Part shown: piece after piece, positions 32,932 to 41,788 of the stretch
Layout: the number at the start of each line of letters is the position of its first letter
How positions within the stretch are numbered: the first letter of the stretch is position 1
Assembly (NCBI GenBank): GCA_900766925.1
Contig: CAAFXG010000454.1
Coordinates: 18,932-82,931 of the forward strand
DNA: 64,000 nucleotides
Origin: Lachnospiraceae bacterium
Lineage (GTDB): Bacteria > Bacillota > Clostridia > Lachnospirales > Lachnospiraceae
Direction of reading: 5' to 3'
Program-made: the position numbers and the translations under genes
The notes under the pieces: model-generated
Database searches by the model: none
What the model saw: only the letters and a program-made list of their open reading frames with translations
Told to the model about the DNA's origin: nothing

Positions 32932-32975
32932 CACAAGTAGGACACAAAAATCAATGAAAACAAAGCAAAATCAGG
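32932..32975. repeat. Internal copy of the right-end arm motif with a degenerate att core
   Basis: CACAAGTAGGACACAAAA (32932-32949) matches CACAGGTAGGACACAAAA (41771-41788) at 17 of 18 bases. About 21 bases further is AAAATCAGGG, in the place where the right attachment site has TTTTCAAGGG. It looks like a worn right end inside the element. Confidence 0.55.
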
Positions 32976-33022
32976 GAAATGGAACTTTCATCCTGATAGT
33001 TTATAGAAAGGCGGTGATTAAA

Positions 33023-33469
33023 ATGGCTGATTATTCTGAATTATTGAATATTATCAAGAAAGCTGCAACAGAAGCTGTTGAAGCAGGAAATCCTGTTGCA
33101 ATATGCTTTGGAAAGGTCACAAGTTCTTCACCACTTCAAATCCTGGTTGACCAAAAGATGACCCTTGGGTCTGCACAATTAGTTCTGACCAGGAATGTCA
33201 CAGAATATACCACAATGGTCACTGTTCAATGGGCAACTGAAAAAGAAGAAGCAACACACAAACATCAGTTGAAAAACATCAGCACTGATGATGGTGCAAA
33301 GATTGTTTCTGCATATACGGAAACACAAAGTGCAAAGCACACACATGACATTGAAGGAACAAAGCAAATGACCATTCACAATGCACTTGAAAAAGGTGAA
33401 GAAGTTGTCCTTTTAAGAATGCAAGGTGGTCAAAAATATATTGTATTAGACAGGATAGGTGGTGGTTAA
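33023..33469 (+). CDS. DUF2577-like phage tail protein
   Basis: 148 residues from the ATG at 33023, with AAAGGCGGTG upstream (the same ribosome site as terS). The sequence PVAICFGKVTSSSPLQILVD then QKMTLGSAQLVLTRNVTEYT is the signature of the small DUF2577 tail/baseplate proteins. HKHQ and KHTHD may bind a metal. In complete siphoviruses and myoviruses this gene lies after the tape measure; here it is before it and separated by seven genes, so the tail module has been rearranged. Confidence 0.75.
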   Translation: MADYSELLNIIKKAATEAVEAGNPVAICFGKVTSSSPLQILVDQKMTLGSAQLVLTRNVTEYTTMVTVQWATEKEEATHKHQLKNISTDDGAKIVSAYTETQSAKHTHDIEGTKQMTIHNALEKGEEVVLLRMQGGQKYIVLDRIGGG

Positions 33470-33471
33470 TA

Positions 33472-33744
33472 TTGGATGCATTACAATTGACCCAGGAAAA
33501 ACTTCAACTTGTGCTTCGATTGCAGCAGGCAAAGCAAAGGGAAGTCAATTCCATCAGGTCAAAAGAGTACACAACCAAGGGAAGATTCCAGTTTGCAATT
33601 GCCGATTCAGACAAAAGAACAATGATTGCAGCAGTGGAAAGAAAATGCAACAAGCATTGTTCTGACATATATGATGAAATCAATCAGGCAAGGAAACAAG
33701 AAGGTCTTCCTGAACTAACAAACCAATACAAAGAAAGGAAATGA
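33472..33744 (+). CDS. Hypothetical element protein
   Basis: 90 residues from a TTG at 33472 with GGTGG upstream, overlapping nothing and 2 bases after the DUF2577 stop. It is charged and helical, with no recognisable motif. Tight packing and element-like codon use support it as real. Confidence 0.6.
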   Translation: MDALQLTQEKLQLVLRLQQAKQREVNSIRSKEYTTKGRFQFAIADSDKRTMIAAVERKCNKHCSDIYDEINQARKQEGLPELTNQYKERK

Positions 33745-33750
33745 TGAAAA

Positions 33751-34086
33751 ATGAAGGTAGATGAAGAAATCAAAGAATTGCAGGAAAAAGTGGATGTCCT
33801 GACCAATATGGTTTCGTTTCTTGCAAATAAGATGATGACGCAAGCAGACAAGAGCACAAGATGTGAAATGCTATCAATGTTCAGGCAGGTTATTCCTGAA
33901 TGGAAGCCTGACACAAAATATGAAATGCATTCATATGTTGCACATGGCACAGATATTTTTGATGAAGAATCAAAAGAAAAACAGATTTATCAGGTCAATT
34001 ATGAACATATATCAGAAAAGCGGTTTGAACCTGGAAATGAAAGCAAAAGACCAGGGATGCCTGCATATTCACCGATAAAAATTTGA
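33751..34086 (+). CDS. Element protein with coiled-coil and carbohydrate-binding-like module
   Basis: 111 residues with AAAGGAAATG upstream. Residues 1-35 form a coiled-coil (EEIKELQEKVDVLTNMVSFL). Residues about 50-98 (IPEWKPDTKYEMHSYVAHGT ... YQVNYEHISEKRFEPGNES) follow the W-x-P-x-x-x-Y ... Y-x-V ... H ... P pattern of the small chitin-binding-like modules on phage tail and baseplate proteins. It may sit on a virion or help attach to a glycan. Assignment is by pattern only. Confidence 0.55.
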   Translation: MKVDEEIKELQEKVDVLTNMVSFLANKMMTQADKSTRCEMLSMFRQVIPEWKPDTKYEMHSYVAHGTDIFDEESKEKQIYQVNYEHISEKRFEPGNESKRPGMPAYSPIKI

Positions 34087-34100
34087 AATGAAAGGAAATG

Positions 34101-34940
34101 ATGAAAATGAAATTAGGACTGAAAGACAAAATTGATAATTTAATCAAGGCATACAAAGAGTATGGAAAAGCACAGGGGGATGCAATCAAAGCGGTTCTTG
34201 AACCTTTCAAAGTTCCATCCTATGTCAGCAGATTCACCCAGGAAGGACTTGTGACAGAAATCAAGGAATCCATGGATGCAATTCTTTCTGACTGGAAGAA
34301 ATATGACAAAGCTCTGAATGACCAGGTTGCAGCTGTGGTTGATTCTGCAAAGAAAGAACTTATGCCTGCACTTCACATGAATCAGGTGGACAAGTCTACT
34401 GATTATGCGGTCAGAATCGCAAATGCAAGGGAATTCATGAAGTTGGAACTTGAAAGTGACTGTTCAGATGTGACAAAACTTGATGCAGCATTGTTCCCTA
34501 TTTTGAAAGAATTCATTGATGATTATGACACAATGAAACGATTTGCAAAAATGGTGGAAATCAAAGCACATATTCCTTCTGTAAATGCATCAGGTGAACC
34601 AAGTCTTCCAAATACATTTGGAAAGATGATGAAGGTTGACAGCATCATGAATGCAATCAATGAAGTAGAAGAAGCTGCTGCAATGCTATTCATTCATGCA
34701 AGACCGAATATTGATGAAGTTGTCAGAATACATGGTGCAATTTATGGTGTACCTGTTGATGGTTATGATGAATTTGCAGATGAAGAAAATATAAAGGTAA
34801 ATGCAACCATCCTGGATGCACTTGCTGACAAGATTGACAGTGAAGGTCAGGATTCTGCATCAGGTGAAGGACAGTCAGTTGATGTGGATAAATTAAGGAT
34901 GAAAATAAGAGAAGAAATGTTGGAAGAACTTAAATCGTGA
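34101..34940 (+). CDS. Hypothetical helical element protein
   Basis: 279 residues. The start is one of three close in-frame ATGs (34098, 34101, 34107) after AAAGGAAATG. Almost entirely alpha-helical by composition, with an acidic C-terminal tail (VDVDKLRMKIREEMLEELKS). No motif recognised. Its length and tail would fit a scaffold or structural protein, but that is only a possibility. Confidence 0.65.
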   Translation: MKMKLGLKDKIDNLIKAYKEYGKAQGDAIKAVLEPFKVPSYVSRFTQEGLVTEIKESMDAILSDWKKYDKALNDQVAAVVDSAKKELMPALHMNQVDKSTDYAVRIANAREFMKLELESDCSDVTKLDAALFPILKEFIDDYDTMKRFAKMVEIKAHIPSVNASGEPSLPNTFGKMMKVDSIMNAINEVEEAAAMLFIHARPNIDEVVRIHGAIYGVPVDGYDEFADEENIKVNATILDALADKIDSEGQDSASGEGQSVDVDKLRMKIREEMLEELKS

Positions 34941-34979
34941 TGACCATAAACATCAGAAGATGAAAGGTGGTGAAGAATA

Positions 34980-35264
34980 ATGAAGGAAATGGACACTTGT
35001 GTTGTTATGACAAAGGCTGAACTGGATGCAAAGGTTGCTTCCCAAGGGGAAATGACTTTTGGCAGAAAGTACAACAAAGGTGAAATCACTTTCAGCAATG
35101 GTGAATGGTATGTTTCCAAGGTGGATGGAAATTCTTGTGTTCCACCTTCCCCTGATTGGAAGAAAGTCATTTTTGAATCTTCCAGTACAAAGGGAAATCA
35201 GGATTTTGATTCTGATGGACAACCTTATACTGCAACAAACCCTGCCCCTGCTGATGAAGCATAG
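34980..35264 (+). CDS. Small element protein with a W-containing beta module
   Basis: 94 residues with AAAGGTGGTG upstream. ITFSNGEWYVSKVDGNSCVP then PSPDWKKV looks like a short carbohydrate-binding or baseplate-decoration module, comparable with the protein at 33751. The C-terminus (NPAPADEA) is disordered. Confidence 0.55.
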   Translation: MKEMDTCVVMTKAELDAKVASQGEMTFGRKYNKGEITFSNGEWYVSKVDGNSCVPPSPDWKKVIFESSSTKGNQDFDSDGQPYTATNPAPADEA

Positions 35265-35409
35265 CAGAAACTGTTGCACTGGTTTCCATCAATAATGATA
35301 CTGCTTCCCTTTGGTATTTCGGATGTGACAGAAAGACACTTGAACTGGACTGAACCAGGTTAAAAAATGTATTTGTGAATATTAAAAAATCATTATGAAA
35401 TCAGAATCC

Positions 35410-35439
35410 AGGGGAACAGGTGTTGATGCTTGTTCCCCT
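35410..35439 (+). other. Hairpin in the leader of the late regulator genes
   Basis: AGGGGAACA (35410-35418) pairs exactly with TGTTCCCCT (35431-35439); no T run. The 205-base gap (35265-35469) otherwise holds no clear gene. Confidence 0.5.
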
Positions 35440-35469
35440 GATGTGTATTTGAAAGGATGGTGATGACTG

Positions 35470-35856
35470 TTGAAAAAATATTATAAATGTGAATGGGAAA
35501 AAGTCAGAGATAATCCCTATGGTAAAGCAGCAATGAATTTTACAAAATCGGATATTCAGAAAAACAATCATTATATATGGTTGATTCAACAGAACATTCC
35601 TGATGATGAAAAATTTTATATGAAAGCACATATTGAAAAAATTCAGAAGGCATTGGCTTTATTAAGACAATCTATGGATAATGAAATCTTTGATATTTCA
35701 TACATGCATTTTTTTAAAGGGATTGCTTGTCATATTATTGCTGAACAATATTTTGTGGATAAAAGCACGATAGTAAAGTACAATCAAAAATTCATCCTGA
35801 AATTTGCATCTATACTATATCCACAATATTTTGAATGGATGAAAGAATATGACTGA
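35470..35856 (+). CDS. ArpU/RinA-like small regulator (tentative)
   Basis: 128 residues from a TTG at 35470 with AAAGGATGGTGATG upstream. The C-terminal IAEQYFVDKSTIVKYNQKFI reads as a helix-turn-helix typical of phage late-gene activators. The gene overlaps the sigma-like gene by 8 bases. Base composition is more AT-rich than the surrounding element, so this pair may have a separate origin. Confidence 0.5.
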   Translation: MKKYYKCEWEKVRDNPYGKAAMNFTKSDIQKNNHYIWLIQQNIPDDEKFYMKAHIEKIQKALALLRQSMDNEIFDISYMHFFKGIACHIIAEQYFVDKSTIVKYNQKFILKFASILYPQYFEWMKEYD

Positions 35857-36688
35857 TGAAGAAATGATTGTGCAATATCGAACAGGAAATCAGGATGTCC
35901 TGAATGATATTATTAAGAGTTTTCAAAAAACATTGAGCAATTTGTGTTTCAGATACAGAAAGTATGCAGAAAAATACAATTTGGAATCATCTGATTTGAT
36001 GCAAGAAGGATGGATAGCTTTTTTAGTATCAATTGATAAATATGAAATAAGAGAATCCCAGGAAGAATCATCTTCTTTTAAGACTTTTGCCTATAACGCA
36101 TGTGAATATGCAATTCAGAATGCAATAAAAAAAGCCAAACCATACGGATATAAAACTACAAAAGATAAATTGTATATAAATTCTTTGTATCAAAATGCCT
36201 ATGGAACAGAAGAAGATGATGATAATAGCACATTAGAAGATATATGTTCTTCTGATATATTTGCATCAGCGGATGATGTTGTTGAAAAGGTATTTTGCGA
36301 ATATCAGCATTCTGTATTGGATGATGCAATATCTAATTTACCTGAAAAACAAGCAGAAATAATTCAATCAAAGTATTGGCATGGTTTGACACAAAAACAG
36401 ATTTCAGAACAGCAAGCATGTTCTGAAAGTTGTATTGGTGAATATGAAAGAAAAGCACTTTCAAAACTTCGTAAAATGAAAAAAATACAACTGCTTCATG
36501 ATGAGGTTTTTGGATATGATTCATGTCATGCATATAATATGTCACTATTAAGAGCATTAAACAATCAAACTTCAACAACTGAATATTTAGCATTGAAAAG
36601 GCTGGAATATGAGGAAGAACAAAATAAAACGAATAGTCAGTTGAAGGAAATATATCAATTTATAGAAAGGGCAGATGATGAAGGATGA
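35849..36688 (+). CDS. Element-encoded sigma-70-family factor
   Basis: 279 residues. Region 2 is visible as ESSDLMQEGWIAFLVSIDKY and FKTFAYNACEYAIQNAIKKA; region 4 as LPEKQAEIIQSKYWHGLTQK then QISEQQACSESCIGEYERKA with a clear helix-turn-helix. The last 65 residues are a charged extension. It should direct host RNA polymerase to element promoters, probably for the following tail genes. Translation is coupled to both neighbours (8-base overlap upstream, 4-base overlap downstream). Confidence 0.88.
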   Translation: MTDEEMIVQYRTGNQDVLNDIIKSFQKTLSNLCFRYRKYAEKYNLESSDLMQEGWIAFLVSIDKYEIRESQEESSSFKTFAYNACEYAIQNAIKKAKPYGYKTTKDKLYINSLYQNAYGTEEDDDNSTLEDICSSDIFASADDVVEKVFCEYQHSVLDDAISNLPEKQAEIIQSKYWHGLTQKQISEQQACSESCIGEYERKALSKLRKMKKIQLLHDEVFGYDSCHAYNMSLLRALNNQTSTTEYLALKRLEYEEEQNKTNSQLKEIYQFIERADDEG

Positions 36689-37143
36689 ACAAAAACATTG
36701 AAGTAATAACAGAAAATCTTTGGGCGGTCAATTACAGTTTTGTGAAGATGAATTTCATCAAGGAATTGTCATTCAACAACAGCGGTGATGTCTTTGCACT
36801 TGCAGGTCTGACAAATGATGGAAAGATTGTCATGAACAAAGACCTTCCCTATGCTGTTTATGTTCCTTTCTTGAAAGCAATCATGCAGATGAAAGATTCT
36901 GAAATTGACACAAAACATGGATTTTGCAATGTTATCAGGACACTGACAAACAGTGACAAGTCAGACCAGGAAATCATGCACCTGATTTGGTCAGATTCCA
37001 CCCTGACAATGAACTGGACAATTTATCAGAATTTCTGCAATTGGGAAAGAGCAAGAAGAAAGGTTGCAAAAGAATATGCAAGGCAGCATCCAGTGATGCA
37101 CCTGTTGCATAAAGGCAAAAGACTATTGAAAGGGGGTGAATGA
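36685..37143 (+). CDS. Hypothetical protein preceding the tape measure
   Basis: 152 residues, starting ATGA-coupled to the sigma-like gene. N-terminal beta-rich half (FALAGLTNDGKIVMNKDLPY) and helical, basic C-terminal half (WERARRKVAKEYARQHPVMH). Phages usually carry the tail assembly chaperone gene exactly here, but I see no slippery frameshift site and do not recognise the family. Its stop overlaps the tape measure start region. Confidence 0.65.
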   Translation: MNKNIEVITENLWAVNYSFVKMNFIKELSFNNSGDVFALAGLTNDGKIVMNKDLPYAVYVPFLKAIMQMKDSEIDTKHGFCNVIRTLTNSDKSDQEIMHLIWSDSTLTMNWTIYQNFCNWERARRKVAKEYARQHPVMHLLHKGKRLLKGGE

Positions 37144-37145
37144 TT

Positions 37146-39281
37146 ATGGCAAGTATTTCTGCATCAGTTGAACTTTATGACAGAATGTCTGCACCACTCT
37201 ATTCCATGATGTCAGCAATGAACAGTGTTATCAATACATTTCACACAATGGATTCTGCATTTGATGATGGATTTGACACTGGAAGCATTGCAGCAGCGGA
37301 AGTTGCAATGCAGCAGATGGAATCACAGATGGAACAGGTTCACAATCAGATTCAGAATTCAAATGAAGAACAGCAAAAGTTGAACAATAACATGTCAAAA
37401 GGTGCTTCTGCTGCTGATGACTTGGTTTCAAAGGTTCAGAATCTTGCTGCTGCATACTTATCCATGCAGGGAATTCAGAAAGTCCTTGGTGTTTCTGATG
37501 AATTAACTCAAACAATCGCAAGGCTGAACCTGATGAATGATGGTGCTCAAACAACCCAGGAATTATTTGATAAAATATATCTTTCTGCTATGTCAACACA
37601 TTCTCCGTTAATGGAAACAGCAAATGCTATTGCAAAAATGGGAAATAATGCAGGAGCAGCATTTTCCAGCAATGATGAATTGATTGCTTTTATGGAGCAG
37701 GTCAATAAGCAATTTGTAATAGGTGGGGCAAGTGCTACAGAGCAGTCCAATGCAATGATGCAATTGTCGCAAGCTATGGCATCAGGTGCATTGCGTGGGG
37801 ATGAACTAAATTCTATATTGGACGCTGCACCTGGAATCGCAAGAACGATAGAAAAAAGCATGGGGTGGGCAGAAGGCTCAATTAAATCATATGCAGAAGA
37901 GGGGAAAGTAACAGCAGAGGTTGTGAAATCGTCACTTTTAAATATGGCTAATGAAACTAACGCGGCATTTGAATCAATGCCTATTACATTTTCACAGGTA
38001 ATGACAGACTTTGTTTCGTCAGTTCAAAAAGCATTTCAACCAGTCCTGAACAAAATCAATGAACTTGCAAACAATGACCAGTTCCAGGCATTTGTTGAAA
38101 GTGCAATTTCAGCACTTGCGACATTGGCGGTGTTCATCCTAGACATCATGAACACAATGTCTGAATTTGGTGCATTTATTGCAGACAACTGGTCAATCAT
38201 TGAACCAATTGTCCTTGGTGCAGCAACAGCAATGGGAATCTATACAGCAGCTTTGTTGATTGGAAAGGGAATCATGCTTGCAATGGCAGCAGCACAGGCA
38301 ATTCACACAGCAATGACATCTGCATGGAGTGTTGCAACATTTATGGCAACAGTACAGCAGCAAGGTCTAAACGCAGCACTTGCAGCTTGCCCTATTACCT
38401 GGATAATTCTTCTTATTATTGCAGTCATTGCTGCTATTTTTGCAGTATGTTCTGCAATTGCAAAGATGACAGGTGTTGCAAATAGTGGTTTTGGTGTGAT
38501 AATGGGTTGTATCTTTACAGTTGGAGCAACATTCAAAAACCTTGGTCTGACAGTCGCAAACATTGCCCTTGGAATTGGAAATGCAATTGCAGCACTTGGT
38601 TCAAATATGATGACTGCATTCAACAATGCAATTTGTTCAATTCAGTCCTGGTTCTACAACCTTTTATCAACTGCACTGACAGTTGTTGAAGGTATTTGTG
38701 CAGCACTGAACAAACTTCCATTTGTGGAATTTGATTATTCAGGAATAACAAGTGCAGCAAATGACTATGCAGCAAAAGCAGCAGAAGCAGAAGGAAGCAA
38801 ACAGGACTACACATCAATTGGTGATGCATTCAATGATGGAATGTCAACTTTTGATACTTTCCAGGATGGTTGGGCATCAGATGCATTTGATGCAGGTGCA
38901 TCTTGGGGTGATGGTGTTGCTGATTCTGTTTCCAACATGTTCAGCATGGACAACATTGACCCGACAGGCGGTGTTGATACATCCATGTTGTCAAATGACT
39001 TTGCAAATAATGCAGCACAAACAGCAGCAAACACTGCTGACACTGCTGACAATACTGGAAAGATTGCAGACAGTGTGGACATAAGCAGTGAAAATCTGAA
39101 ATATCTTCGTGACATTGCAGAAACAGAAGCAATCAACAGATTCACAACTGCTGAAATCACAGTTTCAGCACCTGTCACAGCTAATGTGGCAAGTAATGTG
39201 GACATTGATGGAATGGTTGATAATCTTTCAGCAGGTGTTCTTGAAGCTATGGAAGCAGCAGCGGAAGGTGTTCACTACTAA
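37146..39281 (+). CDS. Phage tail tape measure protein
   Basis: 711 residues from the ATG at 37146, 8 bases after AAAGGGGGTG; the ATG at 37140 is too close. It begins MASISASVELYDRMSAPLYS. The TP901-type core is at about 120-290 (MSTHSPLMETANAIAKMG ... LRGDELNSILDAAPGIARTI). Hydrophobic segments lie at about 350-385 and 415-440. Low-complexity Ala/Asp/Gln stretches follow. At the usual 0.15 nm per residue it would set a tail near 107 nm. A patch at about 37545-37990 uses different codons (GAG common), pointing to recombination within the gene. No tail tube, distal tail or baseplate genes follow. Confidence 0.92.
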   Translation: MASISASVELYDRMSAPLYSMMSAMNSVINTFHTMDSAFDDGFDTGSIAAAEVAMQQMESQMEQVHNQIQNSNEEQQKLNNNMSKGASAADDLVSKVQNLAAAYLSMQGIQKVLGVSDELTQTIARLNLMNDGAQTTQELFDKIYLSAMSTHSPLMETANAIAKMGNNAGAAFSSNDELIAFMEQVNKQFVIGGASATEQSNAMMQLSQAMASGALRGDELNSILDAAPGIARTIEKSMGWAEGSIKSYAEEGKVTAEVVKSSLLNMANETNAAFESMPITFSQVMTDFVSSVQKAFQPVLNKINELANNDQFQAFVESAISALATLAVFILDIMNTMSEFGAFIADNWSIIEPIVLGAATAMGIYTAALLIGKGIMLAMAAAQAIHTAMTSAWSVATFMATVQQQGLNAALAACPITWIILLIIAVIAAIFAVCSAIAKMTGVANSGFGVIMGCIFTVGATFKNLGLTVANIALGIGNAIAALGSNMMTAFNNAICSIQSWFYNLLSTALTVVEGICAALNKLPFVEFDYSGITSAANDYAAKAAEAEGSKQDYTSIGDAFNDGMSTFDTFQDGWASDAFDAGASWGDGVADSVSNMFSMDNIDPTGGVDTSMLSNDFANNAAQTAANTADTADNTGKIADSVDISSENLKYLRDIAETEAINRFTTAEITVSAPVTANVASNVDIDGMVDNLSAGVLEAMEAAAEGVHY

Positions 39282-39296
39282 TATCCTTCAAACAGA

Positions 39297-39332
39297 AGAC
39301 CCTTGGACATTGATTCAGGGGTCTTTCTTTGT
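39297..39332 (+). terminator. Terminator after the tape measure gene
   Basis: AGACCC and GGGTCT arms around a loop containing TTGGACATTGATTCA, followed by TTCTTTG. Moderate stem, poor T run. Confidence 0.55.
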
Positions 39333-39412
39333 GTCCTTTTTATTGGACATCTTGTGATTGTATAATATACAATGCGGATTTTAGCAATATTATACAGAAA
39401 GAAGGTTTTTCA

Positions 39413-41299
39413 ATGAAAAAGGTTCAAAGATTCAAGAAAGTCATCACATCAATTCTGCTTCTGATTGCCCTGCTGACAGTCCAGGTCATGCAGGTTGCAG
39501 CGGAAACAGACCAAAATGACACACCATCAGTTGTGTGCAGCAATTATTCATCATTATTTCAGGCATTCATTCAGGCAAATGATGGGGACGTCATAGGAAT
39601 TGATAATATCATTGATATTCAGGCAGAAGGTGGAACATTTGGAAGCAGTGACAAGCATGTGACCATTGTCAAAGTGAATGATGGTGCAATGATTCAGGTG
39701 TCAACCAGGACACCATTCACCTTTAAGAACATCACTTTTGATGGAAAGGACATCACTTCATACAATTCCATGATAAATGTTGGATTCAACACAAATTTTG
39801 AAAATGTGACCTTTCAGAACTGCAAGTGTGTTTTTGATGGATGCGGTGGTGCAGTGACCACCACAGGTGGAACTGTCAATCTGACTGGATGCATCTTCCT
39901 GAACAACACAAGTCAATCAGGCGGTCATCTTTATGTTATGAATGACAGTCAGGTCACAATCACTGGATGCACCTTTGAAGGTGGAAATGGTGTAAAAGGC
40001 GGTGCAATCAATCAGTCAAATGGTTCATCCTATATTGAAATAAATTCTTCCAGGATTTATGGAAATACTGCATCAGAATCAGGCGGTGGAATATATGGTC
40101 AGGGAAGAATGGTCATTCAGGATTCAAAGGTGTTTGGAAACACTGCACCACTTGGTGAAGACATAACAGACACAGTATTTGGAAATGTTCAGATTCAGGA
40201 TGACCTGAATGTGTTGCAACACCTTTTTTCTGATGAAAATGTCACTGTCAATGGATGGATAAGCACAACAGATGAAAACACTGCATCCATATACAGAAAA
40301 TTTGACTATGTGGTCAACACAACACCTGACCCAGGTGATAATGAAGACCCAGGTGACAACAATGACCCTGGTGATTCAGGAAATGACAATCCAAGTGGTG
40401 CAGATGAACCAACTGACCCATCAGACCCTGGAAGCGGTGACAGCGGTTCAGGGGATGATTCAGGAAATGGTGGTGACAGTGGCAATGAAGACCCTTCAAC
40501 ACCTTCTGACCCAAGTGACAGCAATGGTGAACAGGGTGATTCATCAGGAACAGGTGGAAATGGTGATTTAGGGAACACAGAACAACCTGGAACAGGTTCT
40601 GATTCTTCTGACAAGGGTGGTGCAGGGGCAGGTGATAACACATCAACTGACAATTCAAACAACAGCACCACAGACAACAGTTCCAATGATAGCACCACAA
40701 GCATTGACAACAGTTCCCATGACACCACAACAGATAATTCTGACCATAGCAGTACAAGCACAAATACCACAACATCAACAGACAGTAGTCAGACCACAAG
40801 CAATTCAGGGAACACAAGCACAACCAACACCACAACTGACAACAGAAGGACAGAATCTTCTGACAATCACAGTTCCACAACATACAACTATTATCAGACC
40901 GAACAGACACCAGTGCAGCAGCCACAGATGCAGTCAGAACAAACAAAAGAACCTGTTATCATAAACAACTACATACAACCATCAGAACAGGGTCAGACAG
41001 CTTCACAGGGGAAGCAGGTGGACATCCCTGCATCAGAACCTGAACAACAGGCAATCCCTGCACCTGACCCTTCAAATAATATCAGGATTGATGCAAAGGG
41101 TGCAGATGTGGTGTTTGAAGTGAAAGATGGTGTCTATTCCATCAGCATCAATGCATCAGAACCTGTCCAGGATTCTTCTGCATCTGTTCCTGAAACAAAA
41201 TCCAGTGTGAACTGGTATGAAATCATCAAGATTGTTCTTCTTGCTGCCTTGGTGGTCAATATGTTGTGGAAACCAAGAAAAGAATCTACTAAATGTTGA
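39413..41299 (+). CDS. Secreted right-handed beta-helix surface protein with Asp/Pro/Gly/Ser-rich stalk and C-terminal membrane anchor
   Basis: 628 residues from the ATG at 39413 (GAAAGAAGG upstream). The signal peptide ends near VQVAAE. Residues about 35-290 are a pectate-lyase-like parallel beta-helix (FKNITFDGKD, FENVTFQNC, VNLTGCIFLNNTS, VTITGCTFEGG, IEINSSRIYGNTAS, MVIQDSKVFGNTA). Residues about 305-490 are a disordered D-P-G/S/T/N stalk. A hydrophobic segment near 600-618 (WYEIIKIVLLAALVVNMLW) and basic tail anchor it. No LPxTG motif. The gene sits alone after the phage-like genes and is probably cargo: adhesion, phage exclusion or host interaction. Confidence 0.85.
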   Translation: MKKVQRFKKVITSILLLIALLTVQVMQVAAETDQNDTPSVVCSNYSSLFQAFIQANDGDVIGIDNIIDIQAEGGTFGSSDKHVTIVKVNDGAMIQVSTRTPFTFKNITFDGKDITSYNSMINVGFNTNFENVTFQNCKCVFDGCGGAVTTTGGTVNLTGCIFLNNTSQSGGHLYVMNDSQVTITGCTFEGGNGVKGGAINQSNGSSYIEINSSRIYGNTASESGGGIYGQGRMVIQDSKVFGNTAPLGEDITDTVFGNVQIQDDLNVLQHLFSDENVTVNGWISTTDENTASIYRKFDYVVNTTPDPGDNEDPGDNNDPGDSGNDNPSGADEPTDPSDPGSGDSGSGDDSGNGGDSGNEDPSTPSDPSDSNGEQGDSSGTGGNGDLGNTEQPGTGSDSSDKGGAGAGDNTSTDNSNNSTTDNSSNDSTTSIDNSSHDTTTDNSDHSSTSTNTTTSTDSSQTTSNSGNTSTTNTTTDNRRTESSDNHSSTTYNYYQTEQTPVQQPQMQSEQTKEPVIINNYIQPSEQGQTASQGKQVDIPASEPEQQAIPAPDPSNNIRIDAKGADVVFEVKDGVYSISINASEPVQDSSASVPETKSSVNWYEIIKIVLLAALVVNMLWKPRKESTKC

Positions 41300-41391
41300 T
41301 TTTTGGAATGAAAGTGATATAATAATTGAATCAAAGTATTTTTCACTGACCATCAAATTATTGATTGTCAACAAAAACAAGCACCTAACCT

Positions 41392-41418
41392 TTTATGCAG
41401 CAAGGGTTGGGTGTTTTT
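41392..41418 (+). terminator. Terminator after the surface protein
   Basis: CACCTAACC (41392-41400) pairs with GGTTGGGTG (41405-41413) with one G-U, followed by TTTTT. Confidence 0.75.
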
Positions 41419-41542
41419 GTATATTCTCATAATACAGAATGACCTTCTCTGACCGCACAGGATGACCACAGACGGACTTTTGAACCTGCACTTGAATATT
41501 TCCACCATGATGATATAATCAAGGCAAAGGAAGGTGATTCTG

Positions 41543-41734
41543 ATGATTGTAGAACCAAGGTTTGTGAAAGAAGGTTGGTTGGATGACAGCAAACCACATG
41601 AAGGTTGGAAGCTGAAAGAAAATGCACCTGAATGGGCAAAGAAGGAATTTGAAGATGTAATGAAATCATCTATGGAATTCAGGGAACTGGTGGATGATGA
41701 ACCTGGGGAAGATAAAAGAATCAGGATATATTGA
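41543..41734 (+). CDS. Small acidic element protein
   Basis: 63 residues from the ATG at 41543, with AAGGAAGGTG at ideal distance. Contains WKLKENAPEWAKKEFEDVMK. No family recognised. It is the last element gene before attR and has element codon use. Confidence 0.6.
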   Translation: MIVEPRFVKEGWLDDSKPHEGWKLKENAPEWAKKEFEDVMKSSMEFRELVDDEPGEDKRIRIY

Positions 41735-41770
41735 TATATTGTGAATGGGTTTGTGTGATTATGTGTAAAA

Positions 41771-41788
41771 CACAGGTAGGACACAAAA
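41771..41788. repeat. Integrase-arm-like motif, right end
   Basis: CACAGGTAGGACACAAAA, sharing GTAGGACACAA with the left end (27116) and nearly identical to 32932-32949. Confidence 0.55.

Noticed and set aside
38807..39205. Minus-strand ORF opposite the tape measure C-terminus
   Set aside because: Shadow of Ala/Asp/Gln-rich coding sequence, no ribosome site, codon style opposite to the element.
40306..40946. Minus-strand ORFs opposite the surface-protein stalk
   Set aside because: They arise from the D/P/S/T-rich repeat composition; the translations are low complexity and lack start signals.
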